A stretch of 34,852 nt of DNA from an uncultured Eubacteriales bacterium (GCA_900318155.1 ONJN01000089.1:1-34852); one strand, 5' to 3'; positions 7,934-17,089 are shown, counted from the stretch's first letter. Numbers and translations: made by a program. The notes: generated by a model not told the origin, from the letters alone.

Positions 7934-8479
7934 TCACTCTTCCGGAACAACGGAAGGCTCCAGATAACTAATATAAGGAAGGTTTCTGTATTTCTGGTCA
8001 AAATCCAGCCCATATCCTATGATAAACAGATCATCAACAACAAAACCGATATACTCTGCCGTCAGGTCGACACGTCTGCGCGAAGGCTTATCCAGCATCG
8101 TGCAGATTTTCACACTCTTCGGCCTGCGGTCCTGAAGATATTTCTTCAGATAGTTCAGCGTGAACCCGGTATCAATGATGTCCTCAACGATTAACACGTT
8201 CTTTTTATACAGATCAAAGTCGACGTCTTTGCTGACCTTGACGATACCGGTGCTCGTCGTTCCGGAACCATAGCTGCTCGCAGAAATAAAGTCGATTTTT
8301 GTGTCGAGATTAATATTCTTAATAAGGTCGCACATCCACATAACTGCGCCTTTGAGCGTTCCCAGTATGATCAGCTCCTCACCCTTGTAATCCTGCGTGA
8401 TCTGTTTACCCAGTTCAGCAGCTCTCGCGCGGATTTCATCTTCAGTATATAATATTTTTCCTATCGTTTCCTCCGTCAT
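7934..8479 (-). CDS. hpt: Hypoxanthine phosphoribosyltransferase
   Basis: Purine salvage enzyme converting hypoxanthine or guanine plus PRPP to IMP or GMP. The PRPP-binding motif is VLIVEDIIDTGFTL (about residues 94-107), with LKGAVMWMCDL near 43-53 and the flexible-loop SYGSGTTSTG near 68-77. Length is 181 aa with the annotated ATG. Oddity: no Shine-Dalgarno sequence precedes the ATG at 8479. The nearest good one, GGGAGG (8538-8533), is about 50 nt upstream, 8 nt before an in-frame ATT (8524-8522), and the 15 codons between ATT and ATG are open. A 7-codon ORF starting ATGAGTG also overlaps the hpt start as TCATGA. The true start is therefore uncertain. It lies between ysxC and the DUF1461 gene. 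Confidence 0.92.
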   Translation of the reverse strand: MTEETIGKILYTEDEIRARAAELGKQITQDYKGEELIILGTLKGAVMWMCDLIKNINLDTKIDFISASSYGSGTTSTGIVKVSKDVDFDLYKKNVLIVEDIIDTGFTLNYLKKYLQDRRPKSVKICTMLDKPSRRRVDLTAEYIGFVVDDLFIIGYGLDFDQKYRNLPYISYLEPSVVPEE

Positions 8480-8568
8480 GAATAGTGCGCAACACTCATC
8501 GCAGGGTTTGCCGCCCTTAAAAATCGCGCTTACCTCCCGTCTATAAATCTATGATCCAGATTGGTTAT

Positions 8569-9162
8569 TCACTCATCTGCAACGATCTGTTCAATCGCGG
8601 AAAGAAGCTTATCTTTTCCACTTTTTTTCAGAACAGAAACCGGTATAATCTCCGCTTCGTCACTCATATCAAGGGTTTTGCGGATCAGCTGCAGATTCTT
8701 GTTCATTTCACTTTTTTTAACTTTATCACTCTTAGTCGCAATTACAGGACCGTCTAGGCCGTAATATTTCATGAAGTCATACATCTGTACGTCCTGCTTT
8801 GTGGGCTTATGACGGATATCGACCAGCAGAATGACCTTCCGCAGGCCCTCCCGCGACTCAAAAAAGCGGTTCATCATCTGTCCCCAGTTCTTGCTGACCG
8901 ATTTGGAGACCTTGGCATACCCATACCCCGGGAGATCAACGATCCGAAATGAATCGTTGATCAGATAAAAATTAATTGTCCGCGTTTTTCCTGGTGAAGA
9001 ACTGACCTTTGCCAGCTTTTTCCTCCCGGTCAGAAAATTCAGCAGTGATGATTTTCCGACATTGGAACGCCCTGCAAACGCCACTTCCGCCATATCGTCG
9101 GGCGGATACTGCTGCGGCCTGACCGCCACGGCAATAATATCAGATTTTACTATTTTCAGCAT
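8569..9162 (-). CDS. ysxC: Ribosome biogenesis GTP-binding protein YsxC/EngB
   Basis: 197 aa essential-type small GTPase required for 50S ribosomal subunit assembly. G1 is GRSNVGKSS (about residues 31-39), G3 is DLPGYG (about 77-82), G4 is TKSDK (about 143-147), and G5 falls around PVSV. The ATG at 9162 follows GGTGA. It comes after lon in the same orientation, the same order as in Bacillus (lonA-ysxC). The gap to lon is 64 bp with no clear terminator. Confidence 0.95.
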   Translation of the reverse strand: MLKIVKSDIIAVAVRPQQYPPDDMAEVAFAGRSNVGKSSLLNFLTGRKKLAKVSSSPGKTRTINFYLINDSFRIVDLPGYGYAKVSKSVSKNWGQMMNRFFESREGLRKVILLVDIRHKPTKQDVQMYDFMKYYGLDGPVIATKSDKVKKSEMNKNLQLIRKTLDMSDEAEIIPVSVLKKSGKDKLLSAIEQIVADE

Positions 9163-9226
9163 AATTTCACCGGTTCTCCACTATCCATTACATATCTTTT
9201 AATCTCTATGATGCATGCACGCCGCT

Positions 9227-11641
9227 TTACGACCTGGCTAAAGCTTCATCAAAAGCCTGTTCGACATGATCGATCAGGACAAATGTCATCTCCTTCTTTA
9301 CGACACGCGGCAGTTCATCCATATCAGGTGCATTCTTCTTCGGCAGCAGAACCTTTTTAATACCGGCCCTGTGCGCCGCAAGAACTTTCTCACGAATTCC
9401 GCCGACTGGCAGAACGTTGCCGTGAAGGGTAATCTCACCCGTCATTGCTACGTCGCGCCGTACCGGAATCTTTGTCAGTTCTGAGAAAACCGTCGTCGCC
9501 ATCGTTACGCCGGCAGACGGTCCGTCCTTTGGAACCGCGCCCTCAGGGATGTGGATATGCAGATCACAATTTTTGTAGAATTCTTTATCGATATCATATT
9601 TTTCAGATACCGACCGGATGTAGCTGATACTCGTCTTTGCGGATTCCTGCATAACATCTCCGAGTTTTCCGGTCAGCTGAATCTTTCCGGTCCCCGGAAG
9701 CATCGTCGCTTCAATTTCAAGTGTAACACCGCCGACAGCAGTCCACGCAAGGCCGGTTGTTATACCGATCCGGTCCTCCCCCTCTACGATATCATAAAGA
9801 TAGCGATGTTTGCCAAGATAATTTTCCAGATTTCTCGGTGTAATTGAATAAGATTTATCCTTCTCCGTCACTACTTTTCTGGCAACTTTTCTGCACAGAC
9901 TGCCGATCTCTCTTTCAAGGTTACGCACGCCGGATTCTCTCGTATAATAATTGACGAGATCGTGGATAGCGTTTTCGGAAATTTTTACATTATTTTCTTT
10001 CAGGCCGTTTTCGCTGACCATCTTTGGAATCAGATAACGTTCTGCAATCTGAACTTTTTCATCTTCGGTGTAGCCCGGCACCTGAATCAGCTCCATTCTG
10101 TCCAGCAACGGCGCCGGAATCGTATCCGATGTATTCGCTGTTGTAATGAACATGATCTTTGACAGGTCAAAAGGAATCTCCAGGAAATGATCCGTAAAGG
10201 TGTTATTCTGCTCCGGATCCAGCACTTCCAGCAATGCGGACGCCGGGTCACCCCTGAAGTCCGCGCCGATTTTATCCACCTCATCAAACAGGAACAACGG
10301 GTTATTTTTTCCGGTTTCTTTGATACTGTTGATCACTCTGCCCGGAATCGCGCCGATATACGTTCTCCGATGCCCGCGAATCTCCGCTTCATCCCGCACG
10401 CCGCCGAGCGACATACGAATAAACTCGCGGCCCGTGGCTCTCGCGATCGATTTGGCGATCGACGTTTTTCCTACGCCCGGAGGGCCTACCAGACAAAGAA
10501 TCGGTCCTCTGATTTTCTCTGACAGATGCGTTACTGCAAGATATTCAAGAACTCTCTCCTTGACCTTTTCAAGTCCGTAATGGTCTTCATCAAGAATCTT
10601 TTCCGCGCGCTTCAGATCGTTATTAACTTCTGAAGACTCATGCCACGGGAGATCGAGAATTGTTTCCACGTAATTCCTGACAACAGCGCTTTCTGCCGAT
10701 GACGGCATCATTTTGGCGTATTTATTGATCTCTTTCCTTACTTTTTCATCGATTTTTTCATCGAGCTTTAACGAATCCAGCTTTTCCAGCCATTCTGCCG
10801 TTTCAGCCGCAGCATCTTCCTCTGTGCCCAGTTCAGACTGAATCGCCTTAATTTTTTCACGCAGATAATACTCTTTCTGCCCGGTGTCAATATTCTCTTT
10901 CACCTTCTGGGCAAGCTGCTTCTCCACAATCGCAATTTCATTTTCTTCCGCGATCATGTCGCAGACCAGCGAAAGCCTTTCCGAAAAAACAAGCGCTTCA
11001 AGGATTTTCTGTTTTTTATCGGTACTGACATTCAGCTCGTTGGCGATCGCATCCACCTCAATGCCCGGATTCTCCAAAGCCAGTGTCTTCTCTACGACTT
11101 CATCACTTACCTGCGATGTGATCGCCGCATACTCCGTAAACTCTTCCGCGATCAGCCTCAATTTGGCCTTGTCTTCCACGCTAAGACTCTCATCCCGTAT
11201 ATCTTCCTCGATCCTGTTGATCGTACAGGAAATATAATGCTCTTCTGTCACACATTTATCGATGGTCGCCCTGCAGATCCCTTCAACAAGCACTCTGACC
11301 GCGTCACCCTGAATTTTCAGCATTTGTTTTACTCTGACAACCGTTCCGACCGTATAAACATCCGCGATTGAAGGAATGAGAATCCGATCGTCGCGCTGTG
11401 TCGAAACAAACATCAGCTTATCAGTAGCCATTGCCCGTTCCAAAGCCCGGATCGACTTTTCACGGCCGATGTCAAAGTGGATCACCGTGTTCGGAAAAAT
11501 CGTCACGCCCCTGAGCGGTACGCACGGAAGAATCTCCTTTACGTCCATCGTATCATTTCTCATTGCAGACGGTTCCGTTATCCCCTGATTCAGAGAATTG
11601 TCCATTAAAGAATTATCTCTGTTTTCGTATTCTTTCGTCAT
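9227..11641 (-). CDS. lon: ATP-dependent Lon protease
   Basis: 804 aa, the full family length. An N-terminal substrate-binding domain (from about [14 protein letters not shown]) is followed by a coiled region with [16 protein letters not shown], then the AAA+ module with Walker A GPPGVGKT (residues 386-393) and Walker [10 protein letters not shown]. The C-terminal serine protease domain has catalytic Ser709 in [12 protein letters not shown] and Lys752 in [11 protein letters not shown]. It is a cytoplasmic quality-control protease. An extra N-terminal segment of about 35 residues (Asn/Asp-rich) precedes the usual start. ATG 11641 has AAAGGTGG upstream. It lies between clpX and ysxC; the 128-bp gap to clpX has a hairpin and may hold its own promoter. 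No CtsR or CIRCE element was found. Confidence 0.97.
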   Translation of the reverse strand: MTKEYENRDNSLMDNSLNQGITEPSAMRNDTMDVKEILPCVPLRGVTIFPNTVIHFDIGREKSIRALERAMATDKLMFVSTQRDDRILIPSIADVYTVGTVVRVKQMLKIQGDAVRVLVEGICRATIDKCVTEEHYISCTINRIEEDIRDESLSVEDKAKLRLIAEEFTEYAAITSQVSDEVVEKTLALENPGIEVDAIANELNVSTDKKQKILEALVFSERLSLVCDMIAEENEIAIVEKQLAQKVKENIDTGQKEYYLREKIKAIQSELGTEEDAAAETAEWLEKLDSLKLDEKIDEKVRKEINKYAKMMPSSAESAVVRNYVETILDLPWHESSEVNNDLKRAEKILDEDHYGLEKVKERVLEYLAVTHLSEKIRGPILCLVGPPGVGKTSIAKSIARATGREFIRMSLGGVRDEAEIRGHRRTYIGAIPGRVINSIKETGKNNPLFLFDEVDKIGADFRGDPASALLEVLDPEQNNTFTDHFLEIPFDLSKIMFITTANTSDTIPAPLLDRMELIQVPGYTEDEKVQIAERYLIPKMVSENGLKENNVKISENAIHDLVNYYTRESGVRNLEREIGSLCRKVARKVVTEKDKSYSITPRNLENYLGKHRYLYDIVEGEDRIGITTGLAWTAVGGVTLEIEATMLPGTGKIQLTGKLGDVMQESAKTSISYIRSVSEKYDIDKEFYKNCDLHIHIPEGAVPKDGPSAGVTMATTVFSELTKIPVRRDVAMTGEITLHGNVLPVGGIREKVLAAHRAGIKKVLLPKKNAPDMDELPRVVKKEMTFVLIDHVEQAFDEALARS

Positions 11642-11711
11642 AAAATCCCACCTTTCAAATATATCGGGTCGGAAATATCTAATACTTCTATATTGTTTCT
11701 ATTAAGCAACA

Positions 11712-11729
11712 AGGCGACTTACGTCGCCT
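11712..11729 (-). terminator. Hairpin after clpX, weak terminator
   Basis: AGGCGAC-GTAA-GTCGCCT on the minus strand, a 7-bp perfect stem with a tetraloop, followed by TTGTTGCTT. The poor U-tract suggests partial termination or 3'-end stabilisation between clpX and lon. Confidence 0.5.
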
Positions 11730-11769
11730 GTACTATTTAAAAATACCTCTATCATATTTATGAAGTATA

Positions 11770-13119
11770 TTACGAAGCGCTCTTGCCGTCGGCTCCGGCA
11801 GTGATCCAGTTTTCTTCCCCCGAAGACCAGTTATCCTTATCGAGCCACTTGCGCTGCTGTGTCCCGGTAACCAGTTCCGGTTCCGAGTCTGCTTCGATCG
11901 TTTCCTTCGTGATAACACATTTTTCAATGTCGTCTCTCGAAGGAATATCAAACATGATGTCGGTCATGACTTTTTCAAAAATTGTACGCAGTCCTCTGGC
12001 GCCGGTCTTCTGCTCAACAGCCTTCTTCGCAATCGCATGGACAGCGTCTTCCGTAAGTTCAAGCTGCACGCCATCCAGCTCAAACAGTTTCTCATACTGT
12101 TTGATCAGCGCATTCTTCGGTTCATTCATAATACTGATCAGCGCTTCTTCCGTCAAAGCGTCCAGCGTTACAATGACCGGCAGTCTGCCGATAAATTCCG
12201 GGATCAGTCCGAACTTCCGCAGATCCTCCGGTTCCACCAGCGCCTGCAGATCTTCCGGTTTTTCCTGCAAAGCCGAAATCTCTGAATTAAAACCGATCAC
12301 CTTATCACCCAGTCTCCTCTGAATGATCTTGTCCATACCGTCAAAAGCGCCTCCGCAGATGAACAGAATGTTCGTTGTATCGATCTGAATAAATTCCTGG
12401 TGCGGATGCTTTCTTCCGCCCTGAGGCGGAACATTCGCAATCGTTCCTTCCAGAATCTTCAGCAGCGCCTGCTGAACGCCTTCACCACTCACATCACGCG
12501 TGATCGAAGGATTCTCCCCTCTTCTGGAAATCTTATCTATTTCATCGACGTAAACAATACCGCGCTGCGCTTTTTCAACATTAAAATCAGCAGCCTGAAG
12601 GAGGCGCAGAAGAATATTTTCCACATCTTCACCGACATAGCCTGCCTCCGTCAGCGCCGTCGCGTCAGCAATCGCAAAAGGCACATCCAGAATCTTTGCC
12701 AGTGTCTTAGCAAGAAGCGTTTTTCCGGATCCGGTCGGTCCCATCATCACGATATTACTCTTCTGAAGCTCGACGCCGTCGCGCTCTTCTTCCGTAAGAC
12801 CATTGATTCTCTTATAATGATTGTATACCGCAACGGCCAGCGCTTTCTTCGCGCGTTCCTGACCGATTACATAATCAGAAAGCGCATCATAGATTTCTCT
12901 TGGACGAAGCCGGTTGTACGCCGGGTTGCCCGCAGGGTCCATAGCCGGACGCTTTCTGCTGTCGCGGTCAAAGTCTCTGATTATATCACTGCACATTTCT
13001 ATACATTCATCACAGATGTAAACACCCGGTCCTGCAACGAGCCGTCTTACCTGGCTCTTTCGTTTTCCGCAGAACGAACACCTGAGTTCATGCATGGAAT
13101 CGTTATTATTTCCGCTCAT
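11770..13119 (-). CDS. clpX: ATP-dependent Clp protease, ATP-binding subunit ClpX
   Basis: 449 aa AAA+ unfoldase that feeds substrates to ClpP. The N-terminal zinc-binding domain has C14-x2-C17 and C36-x2-C39. The ATPase has GPTGSGKT (Walker A), IVYVDEIDK (Walker B), a GYVG pore loop ([10 protein letters not shown]) and the RRLGDK region (pore-2 loop is RKHPHQ in GGRKHPHQ). The ClpP-docking IGF tripeptide is present in DKVIGFNSE. The C-terminus is about 30 residues longer than typical and Trp/Lys-rich. The start codon shares one base with the clpP stop (TAATG), so translation is coupled. Confidence 0.97.
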   Translation of the reverse strand: MSGNNNDSMHELRCSFCGKRKSQVRRLVAGPGVYICDECIEMCSDIIRDFDRDSRKRPAMDPAGNPAYNRLRPREIYDALSDYVIGQERAKKALAVAVYNHYKRINGLTEEERDGVELQKSNIVMMGPTGSGKTLLAKTLAKILDVPFAIADATALTEAGYVGEDVENILLRLLQAADFNVEKAQRGIVYVDEIDKISRRGENPSITRDVSGEGVQQALLKILEGTIANVPPQGGRKHPHQEFIQIDTTNILFICGGAFDGMDKIIQRRLGDKVIGFNSEISALQEKPEDLQALVEPEDLRKFGLIPEFIGRLPVIVTLDALTEEALISIMNEPKNALIKQYEKLFELDGVQLELTEDAVHAIAKKAVEQKTGARGLRTIFEKVMTDIMFDIPSRDDIEKCVITKETIEADSEPELVTGTQQRKWLDKDNWSSGEENWITAGADGKSAS

Positions 13120-13724
13120 TATTTATTTTCCCCTTTTCTAAATTCTATTACTTTGTCGATAAGACCGTATCTGCAGGCATCCTCTGCATCCATAAAGAAA
13201 TTTCGATCCGTGTCTTTTTCAATCGTGGCGATGTCCTGTCCCGTATTCTCGCTCAGAATTCTGTTCAGTTTTTCCTTGGTGTGCTGAAGCCAGTCCGAAT
13301 GAATCCGAATATCCGTAGCCTGTCCCGAAAGCCCGTCGCCTCCGATCAAAGGCTGATGGATCATGACTTCCGCGTTCGGAAGCGCATATCGTTTTCCTTT
13401 TGTTCCCGAGGACAAAAGGAACGCTCCCATGCTTGCGGCTGACCCAATACAGATTGTCGATACGTCCGGTCTTATATACTGCATCGTGTCATAAATCGCC
13501 AGTCCGGCCGTCACGGAACCGCCGGGGCTGCTTATGTAAATACTGATGTCTTTTTCAGGATCTTCCGCTTCCAGGAAAAGCAGCTGCGCGACAATAAGGC
13601 TCGCAACCGTGTCGTTGATCGGCTCTCCAAGAATAATAATCCTGTCCTTGAGCAGTCTCGAAAAAATATCATATGATCTTTCTCCCCTGTCGTTCTGCTC
13701 GATTACATAAGGTACCAATGCCAT
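13119..13724 (-). CDS. clpP: ATP-dependent Clp protease, proteolytic subunit ClpP
   Basis: 201 aa serine protease that forms the tetradecameric chamber of ClpXP. The catalytic triad is Ser98 (GSAASMGA), His123 (MIHQPL) and an Asp in KDTDRNFFM (about 172). The ATG at 13724 is chosen because AGGAGGG sits just upstream and the N-terminus [10 protein letters not shown] is the conserved form; the longer reading from 13772 is not supported. It is downstream of tig and overlaps clpX by one base. A large hairpin lies in the gap to tig. Confidence 0.97.
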   Translation of the reverse strand: MALVPYVIEQNDRGERSYDIFSRLLKDRIIILGEPINDTVASLIVAQLLFLEAEDPEKDISIYISSPGGSVTAGLAIYDTMQYIRPDVSTICIGSAASMGAFLLSSGTKGKRYALPNAEVMIHQPLIGGDGLSGQATDIRIHSDWLQHTKEKLNRILSENTGQDIATIEKDTDRNFFMDAEDACRYGLIDKVIEFRKGENK

Positions 13725-13752
13725 CTTTAATCCCTCCTGAAAATTACAAATA

Positions 13753-13793
13753 GAGTTACCGGTCTGCGTCACGCGTCACAGACCAGGCAACTC
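13753..13793 (-). promoter_or_regulatory. Large hairpin between tig and clpP
   Basis: Minus strand: GAGTTGCC, a bulged T, GGTCTG, a 12-nt loop, CAGACC, GGTAACTC. This makes 14 base pairs with one bulge. It ends 28 nt before the clpP start and is followed by TATTTGTAATTTT. It could be a weak terminator, an RNase processing site or a stabilising structure that sets the tig:clpP ratio. Confidence 0.6.
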
Positions 13794-13842
13794 AAAAACT
13801 CACCATATATATTTTACCCGGCCGAAAGGCTGTTAAACGTAT

Positions 13843-15198
13843 TTATTCTTCAGCGTCCTCTTCCGCTTCTTCTTCCGTAATAAGCGGCATCTCTTCAGGT
13901 TCCGGCGGATCAACCAGAATGACCTCGGCTTTTTCATAAAGCATCTCGGCAACCTTCTTAAGGATGACCTCATCCCGCAGCTGGAGTACCATATCCGGTC
14001 CGACTGCATCCTTGAACGTTTCAACGTCCATACGATAATTGTCGGCAAGAGACTGGATTTCCTCATTAAACTCTTCTTCTGAAATCTCGATGTTATCCTG
14101 TCTCGCGATGGACTTCAGAACGATCTTGCTCTTCGTATTTCTTTCAGCGGAATCTCTCATCGTGCCGCGGAGATCTTCAATTGTTGAATTTGTGTACTGG
14201 CAGTACATCTCAAGTGAGATCCCCTGTCCGGCGAGCTGATTGCCGAAATCACTGATCAGCTGATCGATCTCATTTTCAATCATGACTTCGGACGCTTCAA
14301 AGTCATTCGCTTCGGCCAGCTTGTTTACGAGCTGGGACTGTGCCTTAATTGTCGCGGATTCGTCCTTATCATCCTGCATCTTCTTTCTGATGTCTTCCTT
14401 CAGTTCATCGAGTGTGTCAAATTCACTGACGTCCATTGCGAAATCATCATCCAGTTCCGGGAGTTCTTCAACTTTTACTTCATGAATGTCGCATTTAAAA
14501 AGTGCGTTCTTTCCCGCAAGTTCGGTTTCCTGATAGTTTTCCGGGAAAGTAACGTTGACATCCTTGCTCTCTCCGGCTTTGACGCCGATCAGTTGTTCTT
14601 CAAATCCCGGAATGAAGGTGTTGGATCCGATCACAAGATCCTGTCTTTCAGCCGTTCCGCCTTCAAACTGATGCTTTCCGATAAATCCCTTGAAATCAAG
14701 AATAACGGTATCGCCGGCCTCGATCGGTCTGTCAACACTGACAAGACGGGCGTTCTTTTTCTGCATCGCCTGAATTTCCGTGTTAACGTCCGCTTCCGTA
14801 ACTTCATCCTTTTCCTGTTCGATGGTAAGATTATCGTATCCGGTTACCTCCATATACGGGAACAGATCAACACTGATTTCAAGAGAAAGCGGCTGCTGCT
14901 TCCCGATCTCCTTAATGTCGACTCTCGGACTGCTGATCGGTTCGAGCTCGATTTCTCTGGCGGCATCAGAATAATGCTTATTCAAAAGAGTATTGACAGC
15001 ATCTTCAAAGAAGATATTCTCTCCGTACTGACCTTCGATCATACTTCTCGGTGCTTTGCCTTTTCTGAATCCTTTGACTTCAAAATGCTTTTTATTCTTT
15101 GCATAAACCTCATTTACCGCGCCTTCAAATTCTTCAGCTGTGAAATCCAGCGCAAAAGTTGCCTCGTTATTTTCATTAGAAATCAGTGTAGTTTTCAT
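13843..15198 (-). CDS. tig: Trigger factor, ribosome-associated chaperone
   Basis: 451 aa. The N-terminal ribosome-binding domain contains the signature FEVKGFRKGKAPRSMIE (about residues 38-54). The FKBP-type peptidyl-prolyl isomerase domain lies around 150-245 (GDTVILDFKGFIG ... IPGFEEQLIGVKAGE), and a long helical C-terminal chaperone domain ends in an acidic tail (EEAEEDAEE). It binds nascent chains at the exit tunnel. ATG 15198 follows AGGAGGAATATATCATA. It is the first gene of the chaperone/protease block, read from the promoter at 15275-15303 with a hairpin in its leader. Confidence 0.97.
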   Translation of the reverse strand: MKTTLISNENNEATFALDFTAEEFEGAVNEVYAKNKKHFEVKGFRKGKAPRSMIEGQYGENIFFEDAVNTLLNKHYSDAAREIELEPISSPRVDIKEIGKQQPLSLEISVDLFPYMEVTGYDNLTIEQEKDEVTEADVNTEIQAMQKKNARLVSVDRPIEAGDTVILDFKGFIGKHQFEGGTAERQDLVIGSNTFIPGFEEQLIGVKAGESKDVNVTFPENYQETELAGKNALFKCDIHEVKVEELPELDDDFAMDVSEFDTLDELKEDIRKKMQDDKDESATIKAQSQLVNKLAEANDFEASEVMIENEIDQLISDFGNQLAGQGISLEMYCQYTNSTIEDLRGTMRDSAERNTKSKIVLKSIARQDNIEISEEEFNEEIQSLADNYRMDVETFKDAVGPDMVLQLRDEVILKKVAEMLYEKAEVILVDPPEPEEMPLITEEEAEEDAEE

Positions 15199-15237
15199 TA
15201 TGATATATTCCTCCTAAATCGTTTGCTTTGTTAAAAA

Positions 15238-15263
15238 TATGCGGATGTAACAGATTCCGCATA
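15238..15263 (-). promoter_or_regulatory. Perfect inverted repeat at the 5' end of the tig transcript
   Basis: TATGCGGA-N10-TCCGCATA, 8-bp perfect arms. It begins about 5 nt after the expected transcription start for the 15275-15303 promoter. It could be an operator or a 5' mRNA-stabilising hairpin. It matches neither CIRCE (TTAGCACTC-N9-GAGTGCTAA) nor the CtsR heptad repeat. Confidence 0.6.
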
Positions 15264-15274
15264 GTAACTTAGTA

Positions 15275-15303
15275 ATTATACACTTTAAACAGCACAAAGT
15301 AAA
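15275..15303 (-). promoter_or_regulatory. Promoter of tig-clpP-clpX
   Basis: On the minus strand TTTACT (15303-15298), 17-bp spacer, TATAAT (15280-15275). A strong sigma-A-type site about 75 bp upstream of the tig start. Confidence 0.8.
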
Positions 15304-15520
15304 CATTCGACTTAGTTTTTTTCAAGTTCCGGCTGTTTTTTTGCAGGAAACTACGCCTAATCGATAATTAACTGAAATTTTCCCCATTTTCCTTAAATTG
15401 TTCCGGCAAAACTCAGCTAAATCCTTCTTCGCAGGGACTTACCCCCGCTTTTTTGTCCGATTATCCCGGATTCTATGCATATACCATCAATATCCGGAGC
15501 CGATCAGGCCCAAAACGCCA
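15304..15520. other. Gap between CYTH gene and tig promoter
   Basis: No gene or clear terminator is seen. GCCGGAAC occurs twice on the minus strand (near 15329 and 15404) without an obvious structure. The CYTH transcript may read into the tig promoter region. Confidence 0.4.
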
Positions 15521-16138
15521 TTAAAGCAGTGCCAGCCCCCGCGCAAACTTACTCTCCGTTCCGTATGTAAGACCATACTCCGATGCCAGCCTCTCTCCGA
15601 TTCTCTTTAATTCGTCTTCACTTCCTGAACAAAGCTCAAGTTCCAGTTCCAAAACCGGAACCGACCGGCCGCCCGCACAAATATCTCCCTTATCCGCAGC
15701 GATTTCGATCACCGACTGCCCCGTATCGATTTTTACCAGCTTTCTGACAAAACTCATTTCCATCAGCGGAATCAGCATTTCTGACTGCGTGACCCCGGAT
15801 AAAACCTCTCGGGCTTCCGTCCCGTCAAAAAGCTTCGGTTCAGGCTTCCGGATCATGACCGGATCAAGAACCGGGATATTCACTTCCTTTCTCCGGTAAA
15901 GATTTCCGGCGCCATACTCTTCTCCCCATTTCAGCGTCGCGATGTCGGTATCGCCTTCCTTTCTGATTCTGAGCGCGGCCCGCTTCCGGGTAAGCTCCCT
16001 CCCGGGCGTGTCATAATAAACCGCCTTCATCGTCACATCTTTGGCGGTACCCGTCTGCATCCGGACGATCTCCGGATCACTGAAAATCTTTGTGATCTTT
16101 GACGGATCATCGATACTGTATTTCAACTCAATTTCCAT
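15521..16138 (-). CDS. CYTH-domain phosphatase/triphosphatase
   Basis: 205 aa. The hallmark ExExK motif is at the very N-terminus (MEIELKYS). The rest of the triphosphate tunnel follows: YYDTPGREL, RKRAALRIRKEGD, TLKWG, a YRRKEVN segment, and late acidic strands VLELELEL with KFARGLALL at the end. CYTH enzymes hydrolyse inorganic triphosphate, thiamine triphosphate or similar compounds using divalent metal; the exact substrate is not deducible. The ATG at 16138 has AAAGGAG upstream and is chosen over the ATG at 16153, which lies in the ribosome binding site region. It is divergent from tRNA-Pro. Confidence 0.88.
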   Translation of the reverse strand: MEIELKYSIDDPSKITKIFSDPEIVRMQTGTAKDVTMKAVYYDTPGRELTRKRAALRIRKEGDTDIATLKWGEEYGAGNLYRRKEVNIPVLDPVMIRKPEPKLFDGTEAREVLSGVTQSEMLIPLMEMSFVRKLVKIDTGQSVIEIAADKGDICAGGRSVPVLELELELCSGSEDELKRIGERLASEYGLTYGTESKFARGLALL

Positions 16139-16271
16139 AAATTCTCCTTTCATGGGAAAGACGCGGACAACTATGGTCCGGCAAAGTTCTGCTGAATGCT
16201 CGGCCGCGGTCTATAGCAACGGAAAACCCGGCCTCCTGTTGTTTATCAAATAACAAATTTAAAAAATCGTC

Positions 16272-16299
16272 TTGAAATTATTCTCTTTCATGTTATAAT
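16272..16299 (+). promoter_or_regulatory. Promoter of tRNA-Pro
   Basis: TTGAAA (16272-16277), 16-bp spacer, TATAAT (16294-16299), 12 bp before the mature tRNA 5' end. Confidence 0.8.
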
Positions 16300-16311
16300 A
16301 ATACAGGTCGG

Positions 16312-16387
16312 CGGGGTATAGCGCAGTTGGTAGCGCGCTGCGTTCGGGACGCAGAAGTCGCGTGTTCGAGTCACGCTACTCCGACCA
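16312..16387 (+). tRNA. tRNA-Pro (anticodon CGG)
   Basis: 76 nt with encoded CCA. Acceptor CGGGGTA pairs with TACTCCG; the D stem is GCGC/GCGC around AGTTGGTA; the anticodon arm is CTGCG-TTCGGGA-CGCAG giving anticodon CGG (reads CCG); the T arm is GCGTG-TTCGAGT-CACGC. Discriminator A then CCA. It stands alone with its own promoter and terminator. Confidence 0.97.
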
Positions 16388-16392
16388 GACAC

Positions 16393-16418
16393 AGCCGGAA
16401 CTTTGTTCCGGCTTTTTT
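16393..16418 (+). terminator. Terminator of tRNA-Pro
   Basis: AGCCGGAAC-TTT-GTTCCGGCT, a 9-bp perfect stem, followed by a T run (16413-16418). Confidence 0.9.
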
Positions 16419-16469
16419 AATGCCCAGGCCTGACTTTAATTCCGGCTTTATTCCCGGTTCCGAAAAACA

Positions 16470-16512
16470 AAAACATCCTGATTCCTGCCCTTCCGCAATA
16501 TCAGGATGTTTT
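16470..16512 (-). terminator. Terminator after queT (could act both ways)
   Basis: 13-bp perfect inverted repeat, AAAACATCCTGAT and ATCAGGATGTTTT, with a 17-nt loop. The A/T ends give a short U-tract on either strand. It lies 28 bp after the queT stop. Confidence 0.75.
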
Positions 16513-16539
16513 CTGCGTTTTACATTCATGCGTGCGTGT

Positions 16540-17037
16540 CTATTTTGCGCCGCGTTTTTTAAACAAAACGTTTTTATATTTCCTGAGTATCTTTCCGAAC
16601 GTCACACCAAGCACTCCGCAGGAAATGATTTCTCCGATACCCACCGACAGCATAAGCAACGGAATCGGCAGTTTGATACCGTACGCGTATTTCAGGAGAA
16701 AAGGTACCACCAGCGCATTCGCCACAATCGGCGGAATTGCTGCCACAATCAGGCTCCTGCCTCTGAGACAGAAAGTCCCGACTGCGCCCGCCAGCGTAGC
16801 CAGGCTTCCGAAAATAATGTCGGGAAGAATCGCTCCGCCCAACGTATTACCTATAACGCAGCCCAAAAAAAGTCCCGGTACGGCTGCCGGCGTAAAGACC
16901 GGCAAAATCGTCAGCATTTCTGCGACACGCACCTGTACCTCGCTAAAGCTGAATGCTGCCAGTAGAACGGTTAGTACGACATAAAGAGCAGCAATCAATG
17001 CTGCTTCCGTCAGAAACTGTACTCTTGATTTTCTCAT
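16540..17037 (-). CDS. queT: QueT family queuosine-precursor transporter (ECF S component)
   Basis: 165 aa, five to six hydrophobic segments. The N-terminus LTEAALIAALYVVLTVLL is followed by FSEVQVRVAEMLTILPVFTP and GLFLGCVIGNTLGG, both typical of QueT. As the substrate-binding S component of an energy-coupling-factor transporter it would import preQ1 or a related deazaguanine for queuosine in tRNA anticodons. The C-terminus is Lys-rich (KNVLFKKRGAK). Start ATG 17037. The preQ1-I-like element directly upstream overlaps its ribosome binding site, which independently supports the function. No ECF energising genes are nearby, so they must be shared from elsewhere. Confidence 0.9.
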   Translation of the reverse strand: MRKSRVQFLTEAALIAALYVVLTVLLAAFSFSEVQVRVAEMLTILPVFTPAAVPGLFLGCVIGNTLGGAILPDIIFGSLATLAGAVGTFCLRGRSLIVAAIPPIVANALVVPFLLKYAYGIKLPIPLLMLSVGIGEIISCGVLGVTFGKILRKYKNVLFKKRGAK

Positions 17038-17047
17038 ATTAAATTGC

Positions 17048-17089
17048 TCCTTTAGTTTTTTTTAACGAGTGGAAGGTCTCGAACACTCG
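17048..17089 (-). promoter_or_regulatory. preQ1-I type riboswitch controlling queT
   Basis: Minus strand, in order: P1 5' strand CGAGTG (17089-17084), a loop beginning TTCGAGAC and containing CCTT (17076-17073), P1 3' strand CACTCG (17071-17066), an A-rich segment with ACTA, then AAGG (17052-17049) which can pair with CCTT to form the pseudoknot. AAAGGAG is the queT Shine-Dalgarno, so ligand binding would hide it (translational OFF switch). Layout and gene context match preQ1 class I. Confidence 0.85.

Noticed and set aside
12400-13287. 295-aa plus-strand frame
   Set aside because: Antisense to clpX/clpP, low-complexity composition and no independent ribosome binding site; a shadow frame.
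11642-15303. CIRCE or CtsR operators for the Clp/Lon block
   Set aside because: No TTAGCACTC-N9-GAGTGCTAA and no RGTCAAA heptad tandem was found upstream of tig, clpP, clpX or lon.
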